DNA of 64,000 nt, taken from assembly GCA_023374025.1 (NCBI GenBank), contig SIJG01000125.1, forward strand, positions 241,849 through 305,848, in the 5' to 3' direction. Each line of letters starts with the position of its first letter. Within the stretch, counting starts at the first letter, position 1. This DNA is from Heterodera schachtii. Lineage: Eukaryota; Nematoda; Chromadorea; Rhabditida; Heteroderidae. Under the pieces are notes generated by a model, which saw only the letters and a list, made by a program, of their open reading frames with translations, searched no databases and was not told the origin of the DNA. Positions 11,640 through 25,000 of this stretch are shown one piece after another. The position numbers and the translations under genes were made by a program.

Positions 11640-12260
11640 ATTATAAAAAATATAAGGAAATGTGGGGGACTTTTTGCTAATGTGGCCGAGCAAAGCCGAA
11701 TTTGAAAGCTATCGACCTAATTTTTTTTAATCGGAAGCTGATCTCACCTAATACATTTGTGTCTTACAAATTTACAGCACGATCATTTTGCGCTGAGATA
11801 TGCTAAGTTGTTTTTCTAAGTGCCCCGGATGCGGCACTTTTGGTCCGCTGGCAAAGAGGGTGATCTTTTTAGGCCTATTTTGGCGGGGGAAGTGAGGCTG
11901 AGCAAAAATTTTGTGCAAATTTTCAAATCCGGACAAAGGGTCGACACTCCAAAAACGGACAAAGTGTCGACACCCCGGACAAAGTGTCGACAGAGTGTTC
12001 TTTGTGCGTCTTGGCATGTGTCAGGTGAACGAATGTCTGTTCTAGACCATTTAGTCTTCATGGACAAAGTATCAACACACCGGACAAAGTGTCGAAACCG
12101 GGGACAAAGTGTCGACAATTTCTCTTTGGGTTTTTTAGGTGTGACTGGGGTGATCTAAACATTGCGAAGCCCACGGGTTCAGACTGCTGCACGGGTGCCA
12201 CGTATGTTTCGGTAGCTGCTGCTGCAAGAATTGGAAGAAATGAACACAATTTTTAAAAAC
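11640..12260. mobile_element. Repeat block with GACAAAGTGTCGAC direct repeats and a TTCGGTAGCTGC module
   Basis: This block is clearly less AT-rich than its surroundings. At 11929-11993 and 12061-12118 lie six copies of a unit close to CCGGACAAAGTGTCGACAC, all in the same orientation, split by a 67 bp spacer. At 12200-12226 lies a module reading ACGTATGTTTCGGTAGCTGC and on. Both motif types recur together at 60.97-61.70 kb, so this is probably one family of mobile element. Apparent ORFs on both strands here (for example 112 codons at 11820) are by-products of the repeats. Ends and target duplication were not resolved. Confidence 0.55.
11929..12118 (+). repeat. Six direct repeats of a ~19 bp GACAAAGTGTCGAC unit
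   Basis: Units begin near 11929, 11955, 11974, 12062, 12081 and 12101. Each is a version of CCGGACAAAGTGTCGACAC and most contain the palindrome GTCGAC. The layout recalls the motif stacks in the MULE arms, but here no inverted partner was seen. Confidence 0.7.
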
Positions 12261-15200
12261 TGAACATAAGTTTAAAACCGTTAAAAAATATAAATAAACA
12301 AATTCACTTATTCTGTTACCCAATAAATTCTTTTCAAAATAAAGAATAAAAGAGAAACATTTCATGTCTAATTTATTTAATGCATAAATTAATAACAATG
12401 TTCAAAAATATTTTTTCTATTTTCAGCTCATTTTAAGATGCCTGTTTTTTTCCATTTTATTCTAATAATGTATTTAATAATATTTAAATTTTAATTCTCG
12501 CAATTTTGATTATATTTTTAATTTTTTGAATAAAAAAAAATTATTAATTAATAAAACGCTTTAATAAATTAATAAATTATTATTTTTTTATTCCACTTCA
12601 TTTCCGCTTCTTTTTTTATAATCATTAAATAATATGTTCAATTGATATGAACAAAAATCAATTAAATTAAGTGATGACTAGCCAGACAATTAATAAAAGG
12701 CTAAATTGGTTTTTCTTTATTATATTTTAATTTCTCTTATTTCTTAAGTTCTTGCTATTAGCAAATAGAAATTATAACATATTCTCATTTTTTTAATTTT
12801 AAATTTTTTAAATCATTATTTTTTTGCTTTCTAATTGTATAAAGATTTAAAATAAAACATAAAAATCAATGAATTGTTTCATAATTTCGATAATTGGATT
12901 TTGGGCTTTAAGTAAAATAATAAATTAATTTTTCTTTTACTTTATTAGTTAATATTTTTATTTCATATATGAATCACATTATCTATCAGTAAAAGTTTCT
13001 TGAATAATAAATAAATATTTTAGCGTCTTTCCTTTTAATGATTTAAATTAAAGAACATTTATTTTTTTAGTTTTTAAATTTCATTTTGAAAATAAATATA
13101 ATTTATTCAATCTGTTTATTATCTTACAAAAAAAAATTATTAATATTTTAAAACTATTTCTTTAAATATTTTTCATGTTTGTTTGATTGCTATTTAATAT
13201 TTTATTTTAAATTATAATATATTTCTTGTCTTCGCCTAATTAATGCGTTTTTAAATTTATTATCGATTTTGTTTATATATCAACGACTTATTTATAAGAT
13301 TTATATGAAAAGTTTTTCCTTTTTCTCATTTTATTTAACTTTTATTGAGCATTTCAATTATTATTACTTTTTAATAATATGTTTGAATATAAAACTTTAA
13401 TGCAATCTTGTTTATTTAAATTGTGATTAATATTTTATTTCTTGATAGAATATATTATAAATATAAAATATTAATTTTATGTTTCATTAGGTTTTATTTT
13501 TTGGTTGGTATTAATTAATAAAAATCTTACTTATCTTCAAGTTGCTATTAGTTTTGTTAAAATTCATTTGACCCAAAAATTAAGTATAAAAACTATTGAA
13601 TCTAAATCATTTACATAAATATAAATTTTTTTTTTTCATTTTCGAAGTAAAAATTGAATATTTATATTTTTTATTTTAAATAAAAAGTTAAATTTTTTTT
13701 TTTTTGTAAATTTTATAAAGACTGAATTTATTAATTTATTTAATATTTAAGGTTTTAAAAGTTTTATAAGGTTTATTATTTAAATAAAATTTTTTAATAA
13801 ACTATAATTGTTATTTTATTTTACATTTCATTTCTCTCCTTTTTTAACTAATCTAAATTAGTATAAATTGTTAATTGTAATATTAATAATACTTATTTAT
13901 TTTCATATTCTTGTAGATGTAGATACTTTTGCTACCATCCCATTTCCCAGCATATTTCTATATTAATTTAAATGAATTTTTTACTATTTTACTTATCAAC
14001 TTTTTCTTTTAAAACATTGAATTTTTATGCTTTTGTTAATAATTTTAATTAAGCCATAAGGAAAGTGAAATATTATAAATATATTTTATATTATAATTAA
14101 AATTTTATATTCATTAACAAATTTTGATTTTAATTAAATAATTTCTTTGCTCTGACATTCCTCTTTCTGGTTAGCTTTGTGGTGATTTTTTTAAAAGTAT
14201 TTGTTTCTTTTTTTGTTATCATAATTTTTTTATTTTATTTTTTAATAAATTTTTTTTAGTTTATATAAAAAATTCTTATTTAATTATATTACTTCCGAAA
14301 TTTTTACATTTTTTGATTTATAAATATGAATTTTTATCATGAATTTTTATTGTATAAGGTAATAATTAGTTAATTAGCTTGAATAAATGTTTTTTTTTTC
14401 TCTATTCATTTACAATAATTATATTATACTTCTAACAAACTTTGAATTTTAATTAGCCATGAACGAAAATAAATTTATACTTTTATGCCGGACTGTTGCC
14501 TTATTTTATCATGTTGAGATTCAGACATGATGCTTTATACAATGTCGAAGAGCTGACAAATGAATGGAGATTAATTCGCAGGATTAAAAAAATATTTTCC
14601 TTATTTATGATTATGGCTGGCGATTAAACATTACTTCACAAATATTTTAAATCTATTTATTTAATATGTTAACATCACTAAAATTATAGTTTAGAGTTAA
14701 TGATTATAATATGTTTATCATTATAAGATAAATTTCCTATGATATTTTTTTTTGTGTATTTTTATTCAATTTTCGTGTCTTGATTTCCAATTTTCTCCTT
14801 CATTTTTGTAATTTTCTTATTTTATTTATTTTTTGCTATTTCTATTAGAAGTGCCCATATTCGGATGATTAATGAATAAAAACAGGGACCCCGCGCGAAA
14901 TCCCATCCTGATCCGGGCTCTATTTTGTAAACTGATTGATCCGAAGTATATCCTGGATTATTTTTTCTTCACCTTTAAAATATTGTTACATTAACCAATT
15001 GGTGAATTTTAAAGTAAAAGTAAACAAAATTCTCAGATTCATCCCTGTACTGAAGGGCGAAGAAATAATGTAGGATTTAATTATTATGTAAAAGAATAAT
15101 AATATTTTCATTTAAATTTGTTCGTTTGATAAGCATATTAAATCATTTTAATCGGTTGTGTATTAACATAATTAATCTCTTATGTCGGTGATAACTTTAA

Positions 15201-15600
15201 AAGAAATCAAGAAATTTTATTATTTCATTTTATTTTATTTCTCTTGATCTGCTAAGTCAATTATGGACATTTTGTTTCATTGGAATATTCTTCATATAAT
15301 TTAAAGCTATTAAGTTTTGTGATAAGAAAAAATTTTATACTGCAAATTTAAAAAACATTTCATTTAATTTTTATTACTTCGGCAAAAAAACTTCATTAAT
15401 AAAATATCAGAAAGTTATAAATTTATAAAACATTCAATTTATTTATATATAGTTTATTTATTTTTATTAATATTAATTGATTATTCAATATCGGTATCGT
15501 ATTGCTAATCGAAATTAATCATAATACAATAATTATTATCTTGGTACCTAGTAAAACGAAATTTTTTTTAGAAAAACCCAAATAACTAATTATAGTCCCG
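12261..15600. other. AT-rich gene-free stretch with one GC-richer patch
   Basis: No gene or repeat array was recognised. A short patch at about 14883-14925, starting CAGGGACCCCGCGCG, resembles a GC-rich hAT-like terminus, but no partner was found. The remainder is low-complexity A+T, mostly T-rich on this strand. Confidence 0.35.
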
Positions 15601-15640
15601 ATATAATTCTCCAAACGTAAAGGGTTCTATTTTTAAAACT

Positions 15641-15680
15641 GACCCCTTCTCGGAGGGGGCTGGCTTTATTAGAAGGGGTC
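15641..15680. repeat. Perfect 10 bp inverted repeat
   Basis: GACCCCTTCT at 15641-15650 pairs exactly with AGAAGGGGTC at 15671-15680, across a 20 bp loop. It lies directly left of the foldback element and may be a minute element or part of that element's end. Confidence 0.55.
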
Positions 15681-15685
15681 GGCTA

Positions 15686-16152
15686 CCCGACATTTGAGGA
15701 CTTTACATTTGAGGACCCGACATTAGGGGATCCCGACTTTTGAGGACCCGACATTTGAGGATCCCGACATTTGAGGACACGACTTTTGAGGACCCAACAT
15801 TTAAACGGGAGCAAAGGTGACCAAAAGTCTTCAAAGACAGCCGAATAATTCCAATCTTTCTTCTCCATGTACAGCTTATAGCATTAGGATGCCAAGGTCT
15901 GCCTTTGAATTTTCGTAATTGTCTAACACGTTGCCTAACACGAAGTTCAAAGGGAAAATCTTGTAAAAGCTTATCATAAATGCTGAAAGATTTTTTTTTG
16001 AAAATGTATATGCCCCCAAATGTCGGGTCCTCAAAAGTCGTGTCCTCAAATGTCGGGTCCTCAAAAGTCGTGTCCTCAAATGTCGGGATCCTCAAATGTC
16101 GGGATCCTCAAATGTCGGGTCCTCAAATGTCGGGATATCCTCAAAAGTCGGG
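15686..16152. mobile_element. Foldback element A: inverted stacks of a GAGGACCCGACATTT motif
   Basis: The left arm (15686-15802) and right arm (16018-16152) are inverted copies built from a 14-16 bp unit. The unit reads CCCGACATTTGAGGA or CCCGACTTTTGAGGA on the left and its complement on the right. The arms enclose about 215 bp. The design matches the MULE at 0.67-3.32 kb, with motif-stack inverted repeats, but the motif is unrelated and there is no transposase. I could not find a flanking target duplication, so exact ends are uncertain. The ORF of 130 codons on the minus strand is largely the repeat read through. Confidence 0.75.
15803..16017 (-). other. Coding-like filler inside foldback element A
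   Basis: The 215 bp core has more balanced base use than the flanks. It reads on the minus strand as FELRVRQRVRQLRKFKGRPW and on, and in an overlapping frame as MEKKDWNYSAVFEDFWSPLL. I do not recognise either peptide. Non-autonomous MULEs sometimes capture host exons, so this could be a captured gene piece, but that is inference. Confidence 0.3.
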
Positions 16153-16328
16153 ATTTTTATCAAATGCAATTAAAAGGTATTTAAATTTTTAGGAAAAATC
16201 ATTTTTCATTTTATTTAATAATTTTTTTTTTTCTGTATTACATTTTTGCATTATTACAACATATTAATTTCTTTAACTAAATTTGTAATTTTTACTACTC
16301 AATATTCTCTTAGTCCATCTTTTGTTGC

Positions 16329-17449
16329 CAAATTTCCATTTCTGTTTTTCAGCTTGCAATTAATTGATTTCTGAAATGTTTTTTATTAGTTTTTTAATAA
16401 ATATATATATATATATATATTTGTTTAGTTAGAATAATACAGAAGAAAACTCCTAATATTACAACCTATGAAAAAAGAACTTTTAAAAATTCTAATATTT
16501 TTAAAATTATTTTAATACTTTAAGGTAAAGTCATTAAAATAGGATATAATAATATAGCTTTTTTGATCATTGGTCTATAAATATATTAAACGATACACAT
16601 CACTAAAGCCAATAAATTTAGAAAAATCAGGTAGAAAATTTATTTTATCTAATTTTTCTTATTATTTCGTCTCCTAATGCATTTTAAACACTTTTAAAGT
16701 AGCACCAAAAACAAGTGTTGTTTGACATTTAAAGAGAGGTTTTCTATTTAAAAAACTTTTCTTTCTCTTTTCCTTTATAAATTTTACACAATTTTATTTA
16801 ATTCGAATATTTACTTAGAACTGGCAAGGATAAAATTAAATTACAAAAAAAAAGTTAATTTATATATATGATTTTATTTTTACATATAAAAAATTTATCA
16901 TTATCATTCTGATAGGATTATTGCATTTCCTTTATTGAATATGATTTATCATATGAGATTTTCTTTTATTATAATTAGCCATTTAAAAAATTTCAAATTA
17001 ATTTTATTTACATCAAAACGGTTGTTTGATTTAAATAAACATTTTAATTAATAAAAATCAATAATGTACTTCTGCATTGTTTCAAATATAGTTCTTTTTA
17101 GCGGGTCTCTCTCTATCTCTCTGTTTCCTTTTTACGTATAAAAAAAATTTCTATAATACGTTTATTTATTCTTTTATTAAGTTAATATGTTTATTTTGTA
17201 TTTTTTTTTTTGTTTCATTAATCACGTTTTCAGGCCTCACTATTGCTTGGTTTGAGGTTCACAAAATTTTGTCCTTATTTTTATTCTTAAAGGTGCAATT
17301 CAAATAAAAAATAAATTCGTGAAATGGCTTTAAATTCTTGTCCAAACACGCGATGTTGTGTTCTGTTTTCTTTGGTTTAAATTAATTTTTGCTTTTTCAT
17401 TTTTTAGAGGACATTTAATTACAGTCGAGAAAATGATTACGAAAGAAAT
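16329..17449. repeat. 1.1 kb direct duplication, copy 1
   Basis: The same 1.1 kb appears again at 20944-22079 in the same orientation, nearly identical along its length. Most differences are homopolymer or microsatellite length changes, plus an extra AGTTTCGCATT-like insert in copy 2. Landmarks are an (AT)n run, GCGGGTCTCTCTCTATCTCT and GCCTCACTATTGCTTGG. No inverted ends, no TG..CA ends and no target duplications were found, so it is not a clear LTR. No coding region was recognised in it. Confidence 0.88.
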
Positions 17450-20400
17450 TGTGGTCAAATAATTTTCTTCTTTACAAAAAAATTGTGAAATTTTAAATGT
17501 TTTTAATTAATGGGTCTGTTTTTTGTAAAATTTTTGTAGAATTTTTGCGAAATTCCCCAATGAAAAACGGGCATACTTTACTTAGTAAGAAAATGGAAGG
17601 TATATTTCTAAAAAATAAATTCAGCAATAATTAATCCCTTTATTTATTATATTATTTTTAAATAACTACATTTTGATAAAATCCGGGCACTGGTTCGGTA
17701 ATCATAAGACGAAACATATTTTTAACTAAAAATATTATTATTAATCATTAAATTTATTAAAAATTTTAAACAAAATTATGCTTGATCAAAGCAAGAACCG
17801 AAAACGAAACTATTATATTTTGAGAAATATAAAATCGCTTGTTTCTTTTAGAAAAATATTTATGAAATTTATTTTTTTAAAAATTTATAAAAATATTTTA
17901 TTATATAAAAAACAAATAAATTTTGAAATAATAATTAATTAATCATTAATTCAAAGATTATTTATTCGAAAATATATTCAGAGAGTGAGTGATTAAACTT
18001 ACTATATTTATAAGGCATTTCTGTTTTTTGACGGCATTTAAAAGTGGAGTTTTGACATAAATTTACGGATTATGGAAATTACTTAAATTTTCAGAAAATT
18101 TAAGTAATTTTTGCCGTGCCTTTTTATAAATTGTAAAGAAGAGTACATTCGAAAGAATATTTAGAACACTAATTTAGTTGCTTTTATAAAAATTTTTATT
18201 TTAAACATAATTTCTTATTTTGAGCATAAACTTAATAAAGCAACATTAAAGAGAATTAAAAACTAATCTTTAACAATGAATTTTAAAGAAGCAATGATGA
18301 AAATCAATAATTTAGCCATAAATCACAATGCATATTTAAATAAAGTTTAATTTTTTTACTGATTAAAGCAACACAGAAAATAAAAAATTAATTATATTTT
18401 AATAGTTTTTGTAATAGTTTATTATGTGAATTTTAAACAAAAATCTGTAGCAAATAATTACCATATTTATGAACTACCACAAAAAGAATAAAAGTAACGC
18501 TGCTATTACGTGAATTTTCTTAATTTAAATTTGTTAAAGAAAACTAATAATTTAGAATTTTTGTTTTATAATTTTTTAAAACAATTCAAAAAAGTCAATT
18601 CAATTTTAACAAAATAAGAGAAATGCTAATTAATAAAATATAAATTAATTATTAATGTAATTTAAATAAAATTACCAAAGCCAAATAAGCCTTAAACAAT
18701 AATTACATTATTGTAAATATTTAAAAGAATTCAAAGTTCGCAAAAGAAATTAATTTTATTTTAATTACATTTAAACAAGTTTAAAACAAAATATTACAAT
18801 TTAAGTTAACATAATTCTCAAAAAGATGAAAAAACGGATTAAAGAAAATACAAAAAAACTAGTAACTAATGGAAGATAGCATTTATTTATAATTCCAATC
18901 AAACAATAAATTAATAATTATTATTTCAAGTCATTTTATGATATAATGAATAAAAAATAAATTTGCGTTGGTGAATAAGTCTTTGCGCTTTTTTTTGCAC
19001 TTTTAAAGTGAAATAAGGAGACTTGGCCTTTCTTTAATTTTTTTTTAATATTCCTCAACTTATTTGTAAATTCGCATTTGGAAATTCTTTGTATTTATTT
19101 CTTCTTTTTATAATTTTATAAAAATTTTCCCACGACTTAAGGATATTCCTGACAAAGTTTTGTGTGAGTCTAATGAGAAAAAACCCAAAGAACATTTCAA
19201 ATGAGATAGTAAACAGTAGGTAAAAATAAATAAATACTTCTTGATATAGCTCTTTTTTCAACATTCTAGGCATTAAGAAATGAACTGCTAAAGAAAGTAA
19301 TTCTCGATTGTAATTTTATTTTTTTTTTTATATATAATTTTTTTGCGTATCAATAGTAAATAAATTGATATATATTTTTACCCTAGTATGTGTACATATT
19401 TTATATTTCATAGGTGATTTTTTTATAAATTTATTTTTTTATTCTTTTCTCATTTCTTTATATTTGTAATAGATCAATATAATTAAACAGATATAATTTT
19501 TCTTAATTTGAATATTTCAACATACTTGTTATAATGAAATAAAAAATTATTTGAAAATTATAAAAAATTTTAATTTTTAAGAATTTCCTTTTGGTTGCAT
19601 TAATTATAAATAAAAATTTTTTTTAAACTTTTAAAGTTTGATTGAAGGATTTATAAATTTAAATGAGGCAACATTAAGTTGCGCCTTCTCCTTATTGATG
19701 AAAAAAGGAAGTACTTATCTTATTTATTATAATTCGCTAAGAAAATAACAAAAAATAAAGAGAAAAAAATAATAAATTTTTTGGTGTATTTTAAGGAAAA
19801 TGGAAAGTTATATTATAAATTGAAAATATATAATTATAATATCATTTTATTCTTTACACTACGTTTGCATATTTCATACTCATCTTGAAATATGCATTAA
19901 AAAAAGGATACCTATTTTTAAAAACGGAAACTGTACATAAAAAACTTTGCAGTTTTTACAAAAAATATAATCAAAGAAATAATTTCAAGGTCTACCAACA
20001 CAATAACACAATATTTTTATTTTACCAAAAAGCCAATAATAATACATTTATTTCTAAAAATTCCATTACAACATATTTCGAAAAGAGATAGAAATAAATC
20101 TAATATGAAAAGCAGTAATTAACCAGCAAAAAAGCAATATTAAAAAAATAAATAAATCAATAAGACAGAAAATAACGCAAACTATTCCAATTAAAAAACA
20201 AAAAAAAAGACCCCGGACTTTTAAAAATATAATTTTTAAAATAATTCCTAAAAGATTAAATCTGAACAAAAAAATTATGCAGAACTGAGAACATGATAAT
20301 GTGAGTATTTGTTTCCTCTCGGGGCAAGTAAACCAGGAATCTTAATTGAAAATCTTAAAAGACATTTTGAAGCTCAAACGATACTACATTAATTGGTTAT

Positions 20401-20943
20401 TCACACATATTGATAAATTAATATTAATGAGTGAAATTTTCTTTTACTTATTAAATGAATTATTAAAATTTATAAAAATGAATAAAGATAAAGTAAATAA
20501 ATCGGATAGTATTTATTTATTCTTTAAAATTTTAATAATTTCATTTTCACTAATTGTTAAATGAAATTAGTAACAAAAACATAAAACTCAAATATAATTA
20601 TTATAATAAAAAATATTTAAAAAAATCTTGTAATAATTATACAAAGCAATTAAACAAGATTATTATTGTTTTTTAAACTGCTCTAATTTTTAAAAAAATT
20701 GAAAAATTAGTTTCAGAATAAAATTTACCGTCAAAATCGATCAATTTGGTCGCAAAATGACCATTTCTTTCAACTAACATCAAATTATTCGGCTTAAAAT
20801 AAAATGTATCCCAACTAAAAAACGGTTCATAAATTTATCTTTTAATTTAAAAAAAATAAAAAATATATTCGCTTAATTGTGCCATATACTAAATAACTAA
20901 TTATTAGTTAATTGCTTTTTTATTGCCTTTGTGCGTTATGAGT
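17450..20943. other. AT-rich spacer between the 1.1 kb copies
   Basis: No transposon protein was found between the two copies, which argues against an LTR retrotransposon. A perfect 17 bp palindrome lies at 18076-18110. Three small lysine- and phenylalanine-rich ORFs occur around 19885-20564 (68 and 72 codons plus an ORF lacking a start). They fit chance in an A-rich strand and no domain was recognised. Confidence 0.4.
18076..18110. other. Perfect 17 bp hairpin with one-base loop
   Basis: AAATTACTTAAATTTTC at 18076-18092 is followed by a single A and then its exact reverse complement at 18094-18110. It is probably a by-product of AT-rich sequence, or a small foldback repeat. No function is inferred. 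Confidence 0.5.
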
Positions 20944-22079
20944 CAAATTTCCATTTCTGTTTTTCAGCTTGCAATTAATTGATTTCTGAAATGTTTTTTA
21001 GTTTCGCATTAGTTTTTTAATAAATATATATATATATATATATATTTGTTTAGTTAGAATAATACAGAAGAAAACTCCTAATATTACAACCTATGAAAAA
21101 AGAACTTTTAAAAATTCTAATATTTTTAAAATTATTTTAATACTTTAAGGTAAAGTCATTAAAATAGGATATAAATAATATAGCTTTTTTGATCATTGGT
21201 CTATAAATATATTAAACGATACACATCACTAAAGCCAATAAATTTAGAAAAATCAGGTAGAAAATTTATTTTATCTAATTTTTCTTATTATTTCGTCTCC
21301 TAATGCATTTTAAACACTTTTAAAGTAGCACCAAAAACAAGTGTTGTTTGACATTTAAAGAGAGGTTTTCTATTTAAAAAACTTTTCTTTCTCTTTTCCT
21401 TTATAAATTTTACACAATTTTATTTAATTCGAATATTTACTTAGAACTGGCAAGGATAAAAATTAAATTACAAAAAAAAAGTTAATTTATATATATGATT
21501 TTATTTTTACATATAAAAAATTTATCATTATCATTCTGATAGGATTATTGCATTTCCTTTATTGAATATGATTTATCATATGAGATTTTCTTTTATTATA
21601 ATTAGCCATTTAAAAAATTTCAAATTAATTTTATTTACATCAAAACGGTTGTTTGATTTAAATAAACATTTTAATTAATAAAAATCAATAATGTACTTCT
21701 GCATTGTTTCAAATATAGTTCTTTTTAGCGGGTCTCTCTCTATCTCTCTGTTTCCTTTTTACGTATAAAAAAATTTCTATAATACGTTTATTTATTCTTT
21801 TATTAAGTTAATATGTTTATTTTTGTATTTGTTTTTTTTTGTTTCATTAATCACGTTTTCAGGCCTCACTATTGCTTGGTTTGAGGTTCACAAAATTTTG
21901 TCCTTATTTTTATTCTTAAAGGTGCAATTCAAATAAAAAATAAATTCGTGAAATGGCTTTAAATTCTTGTCCAAACACGCGATGTTGTGTTCTGTTTTCT
22001 TTGGTTTAAATTAATTTTTGCTTTTTCATTTTTTAGAGGACATTTTAATTACAGTCGAGAAAATGATTACGAAAGAAAT
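20944..22079. repeat. 1.1 kb direct duplication, copy 2
   Basis: Second copy of the sequence at 16329-17449, same strand. It ends at the same base context (ACGAAAGAAAT) before diverging. The high identity implies recent duplication or gene conversion. Confidence 0.88.
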
Positions 22080-25000
22080 ATTAATTTATGTTACATCGGT
22101 ATTTTTATTATTATAGTAACTCATTTAAATACTCGAATAAAAATCTAATGTTTTATAAAATAATTTTGTTTTATTATTATTATTTTGCAATGAAGTATAT
22201 TAAGCAATGAATTTATTTGATTATTTCGTTAACTAAGTTTGGACTTATGTTTCTTTTAATCCCAATCATAATTTCTTTGTTATTTATTTTTTCGTATTTA
22301 TTCGAATTTTCCGGCTATAAATTTTTATATGGCTGCATAATTATTTAAAAAGAAATTTAAATTGTGTTTCTTTTAATTTTTATTAAAATTTGAACGGACT
22401 TCTTTTAATAATATCCATGTCTTTGACACTCAAAAAATCGTTCGACGTCAGCATTTTTAAAGTCAATTCTGTCTTTTTAAACAATTTTGGAATTTTTTAT
22501 TTTGTTGCAAATAATTTATTTTCTTTTTCATATACTTCAACAAAAATTTTTTTTATATTATTAGTTTCATTTTATTTAAGAATATTTTCAAAAAAGAGTT
22601 TTTGTTTTTTTACAATTTTTGTATTGAATATATTTAATATTTATTAAGTTTTTTAATAAAATCTGACACATCGTCCAAATGTTTATGATTCAATTGACGC
22701 ATACACTGGCTAAATTATTTATTGTTTTTTAAATTAAAATAGGAAAAAGCTCAACTAATTTGTTAATTTCCCCTTAAGTTTTTCTTTAAATATTTAAAAA
22801 AATTTTTATTAATTGTTTTGTAATTTATATTATTTATTAATTTCTGATTCTGCTTAAAAAATTATTTTGATTTTTCAATCCAATTAAAAATACTGTTTTA
22901 TATTTTAAAATACTAATATTGAATATTTTCTATTCTGTCAATAATTTATCTTATCTCTATTTTAAAAACATTTGTTTAGAAGTGATTTATTATTTTATGT
23001 TTTGACGCTATACTGATGTTATCATTAAGATATTTTAAAAAATAATTAAAATTTTTAAGGAATTTGTTGCTTTATATTATAAAATTTGGAACTTTCCATA
23101 GTCTAATTAGAAAAAACATTTGAAATCATTTGTTTTTTTATATAAATGCTTTAAAACAATTTTTTGTAATTTAGTTTTTTGAGCAGAATATAATTATTTT
23201 TTTCAATTATCTTTCAATAAAAACTTGTCGTTTTGCTTTGCTCGTACATCAACATTACTTCTAGCCATATTTAAACAAAATATTTCCAAAAATTAACTTT
23301 TATTCTTCTTAAATAATTTTGATATTTAAATTTTTTGAGTATACTTCATTAGATGAAACCATGCTGTTATTTTTTAAGATAATTTATGAAAATTTTAATA
23401 AATTTTTAAAGAGATTTGTTGCTTCATATTATAAAATAAGAAAACTTCCCATTTAGAAAATGATACAATTATATTTTATTCATCTTTTCTTATTTGTCAA
23501 TGTTTTTAAACATTTAAATCCTTTTAAATATTTTCTTGATCTGAATATAATTATTTTTTTGAATAAATAATCTTTTAATTGATAAAAAATAAAAAGATTT
23601 TAATTGCTAATTTAAATAATTACACGTCCATAAAAACTTGTCCATCTGTCCTGTACAATTGTCATGAGTTATGTTGGCTTGGATAATCTTTATCATTAAT
23701 TATCAATATGCCTATATAATGACAATGATAAAATAAACCATAAAATGCAATAAAAAAATAACATATAAAATTTAAAAATCCCCCCTTTTCAAGTAGCTCC
23801 AAAGCATTGGTATTTAACATTTAAAGAGAGTTTTTCGTCTTAAATTAATTTCCTAGCTGTTTGTATAATTATATTATCGTAATTATCATCATTAGGGATG
23901 CGATTCTTAGATTTTAACAATTTTTTTTGCTCAATTGTATTTTTGTTTTATTGCATTTTTGTTTAGGAATTTCTCAAAAAATGTTGAAATAGTGAAAAGA
24001 TAGTGACAAAACGCCAAATAGTGACTTTTCACTATTTTAAATGACGAAAAATGATGTTCAAATGAAAAATTTTAACGCAGTAATGCGTTTTTTACCTTTC
24101 TCAAAACATGAATAAATAGTCTTTAATTTATAGATGCATTACATTAAATTATTTTTAGCATAATTAGTTACCAAAAAACTTTTAATAAATTAACCGGACT
24201 TGCTTTCGGTTTTTTAAGTAGCATGTATTATTTTAATTCATTCCAATGTTAGCTTATGTATTTATTTTATAAAATTTGTTGAAGTATATTCACTAAGTTT
24301 TTTCTGAGCAAATATATAAATTTTTTAACATTTTTTTATTTTCCATTAATTGTAATGTCATAAATGGTTTATTTTATTCTGTGCTTTTCCTTTAATCTCA
24401 TGACTATCGGATGAACAGTGTTTCGGTGTTTAGCCACCATCAAGTTAAAATAACATTGTTTTCTAAAACTGTTACAATATTAGCTTTTTTCATTTTTTGA
24501 TTAATAAATTATATCGACTTACTAATTATTTATTTTTATCATTAATCATGTTAAATGAGAATTGCGGGATAATGCCGTATATTTAAAAAAAATTGCTCTA
24601 TTTATTATCATGCATTATTTTTATTCTTTACTTTTTTGTAAATTTATTTTGCCTAATAAATTTGCATGTACGTTTCACTCAAATCTGGATCGATCGCGGT
24701 ATCGTACTGCCTATAAATTAATAAATGCATTTATTGTATCAAATTATTAGAGTAAACTTTCGAACTCGTTTCTTGTAAATTATTATTTTTTAATTTTTAA
24801 ATTTTTAATAAGCTTTTCAATTCTTCTACAATTATTACCCTATAGAGCTTATTGGTTAATATTTAATATTAATTTTATTAAAATTAAAATTTTTACGATG
24901 CTTTGCTATATTATTAATCAAATACATTGAATCTTTTTTTAATAATAAATTTTACTTCATTGTCTTAATATTTTATGAATAAAATATGAAAAGTTCATTG

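Noticed and set aside
11772..12158. Overlapping ORFs of 81-112 codons on both strands
   Set aside because: Their peptides are periodic because they read through the GACAAAGTGTCGAC repeats; all frames are open for the same reason.
15703..16095. 130-codon ORF with FEDPTFEDT repeats
   Set aside because: The repeated peptide is the foldback arm motif read in frame, not a repeat protein; only the 215 bp core remains of possible interest.
19885..20564. Run of three small lysine-rich ORFs as a mini gene cluster
   Set aside because: The plus strand is A-rich here, which yields K/N/I-rich frames by chance; one of the three lacks a start and none shows a domain.
16329..22079. LTR retrotransposon with 1.1 kb LTRs
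   Set aside because: The copies do not start TG and end CA, no target duplication flanks them, and no gag, protease, reverse transcriptase or integrase motif lies between them.
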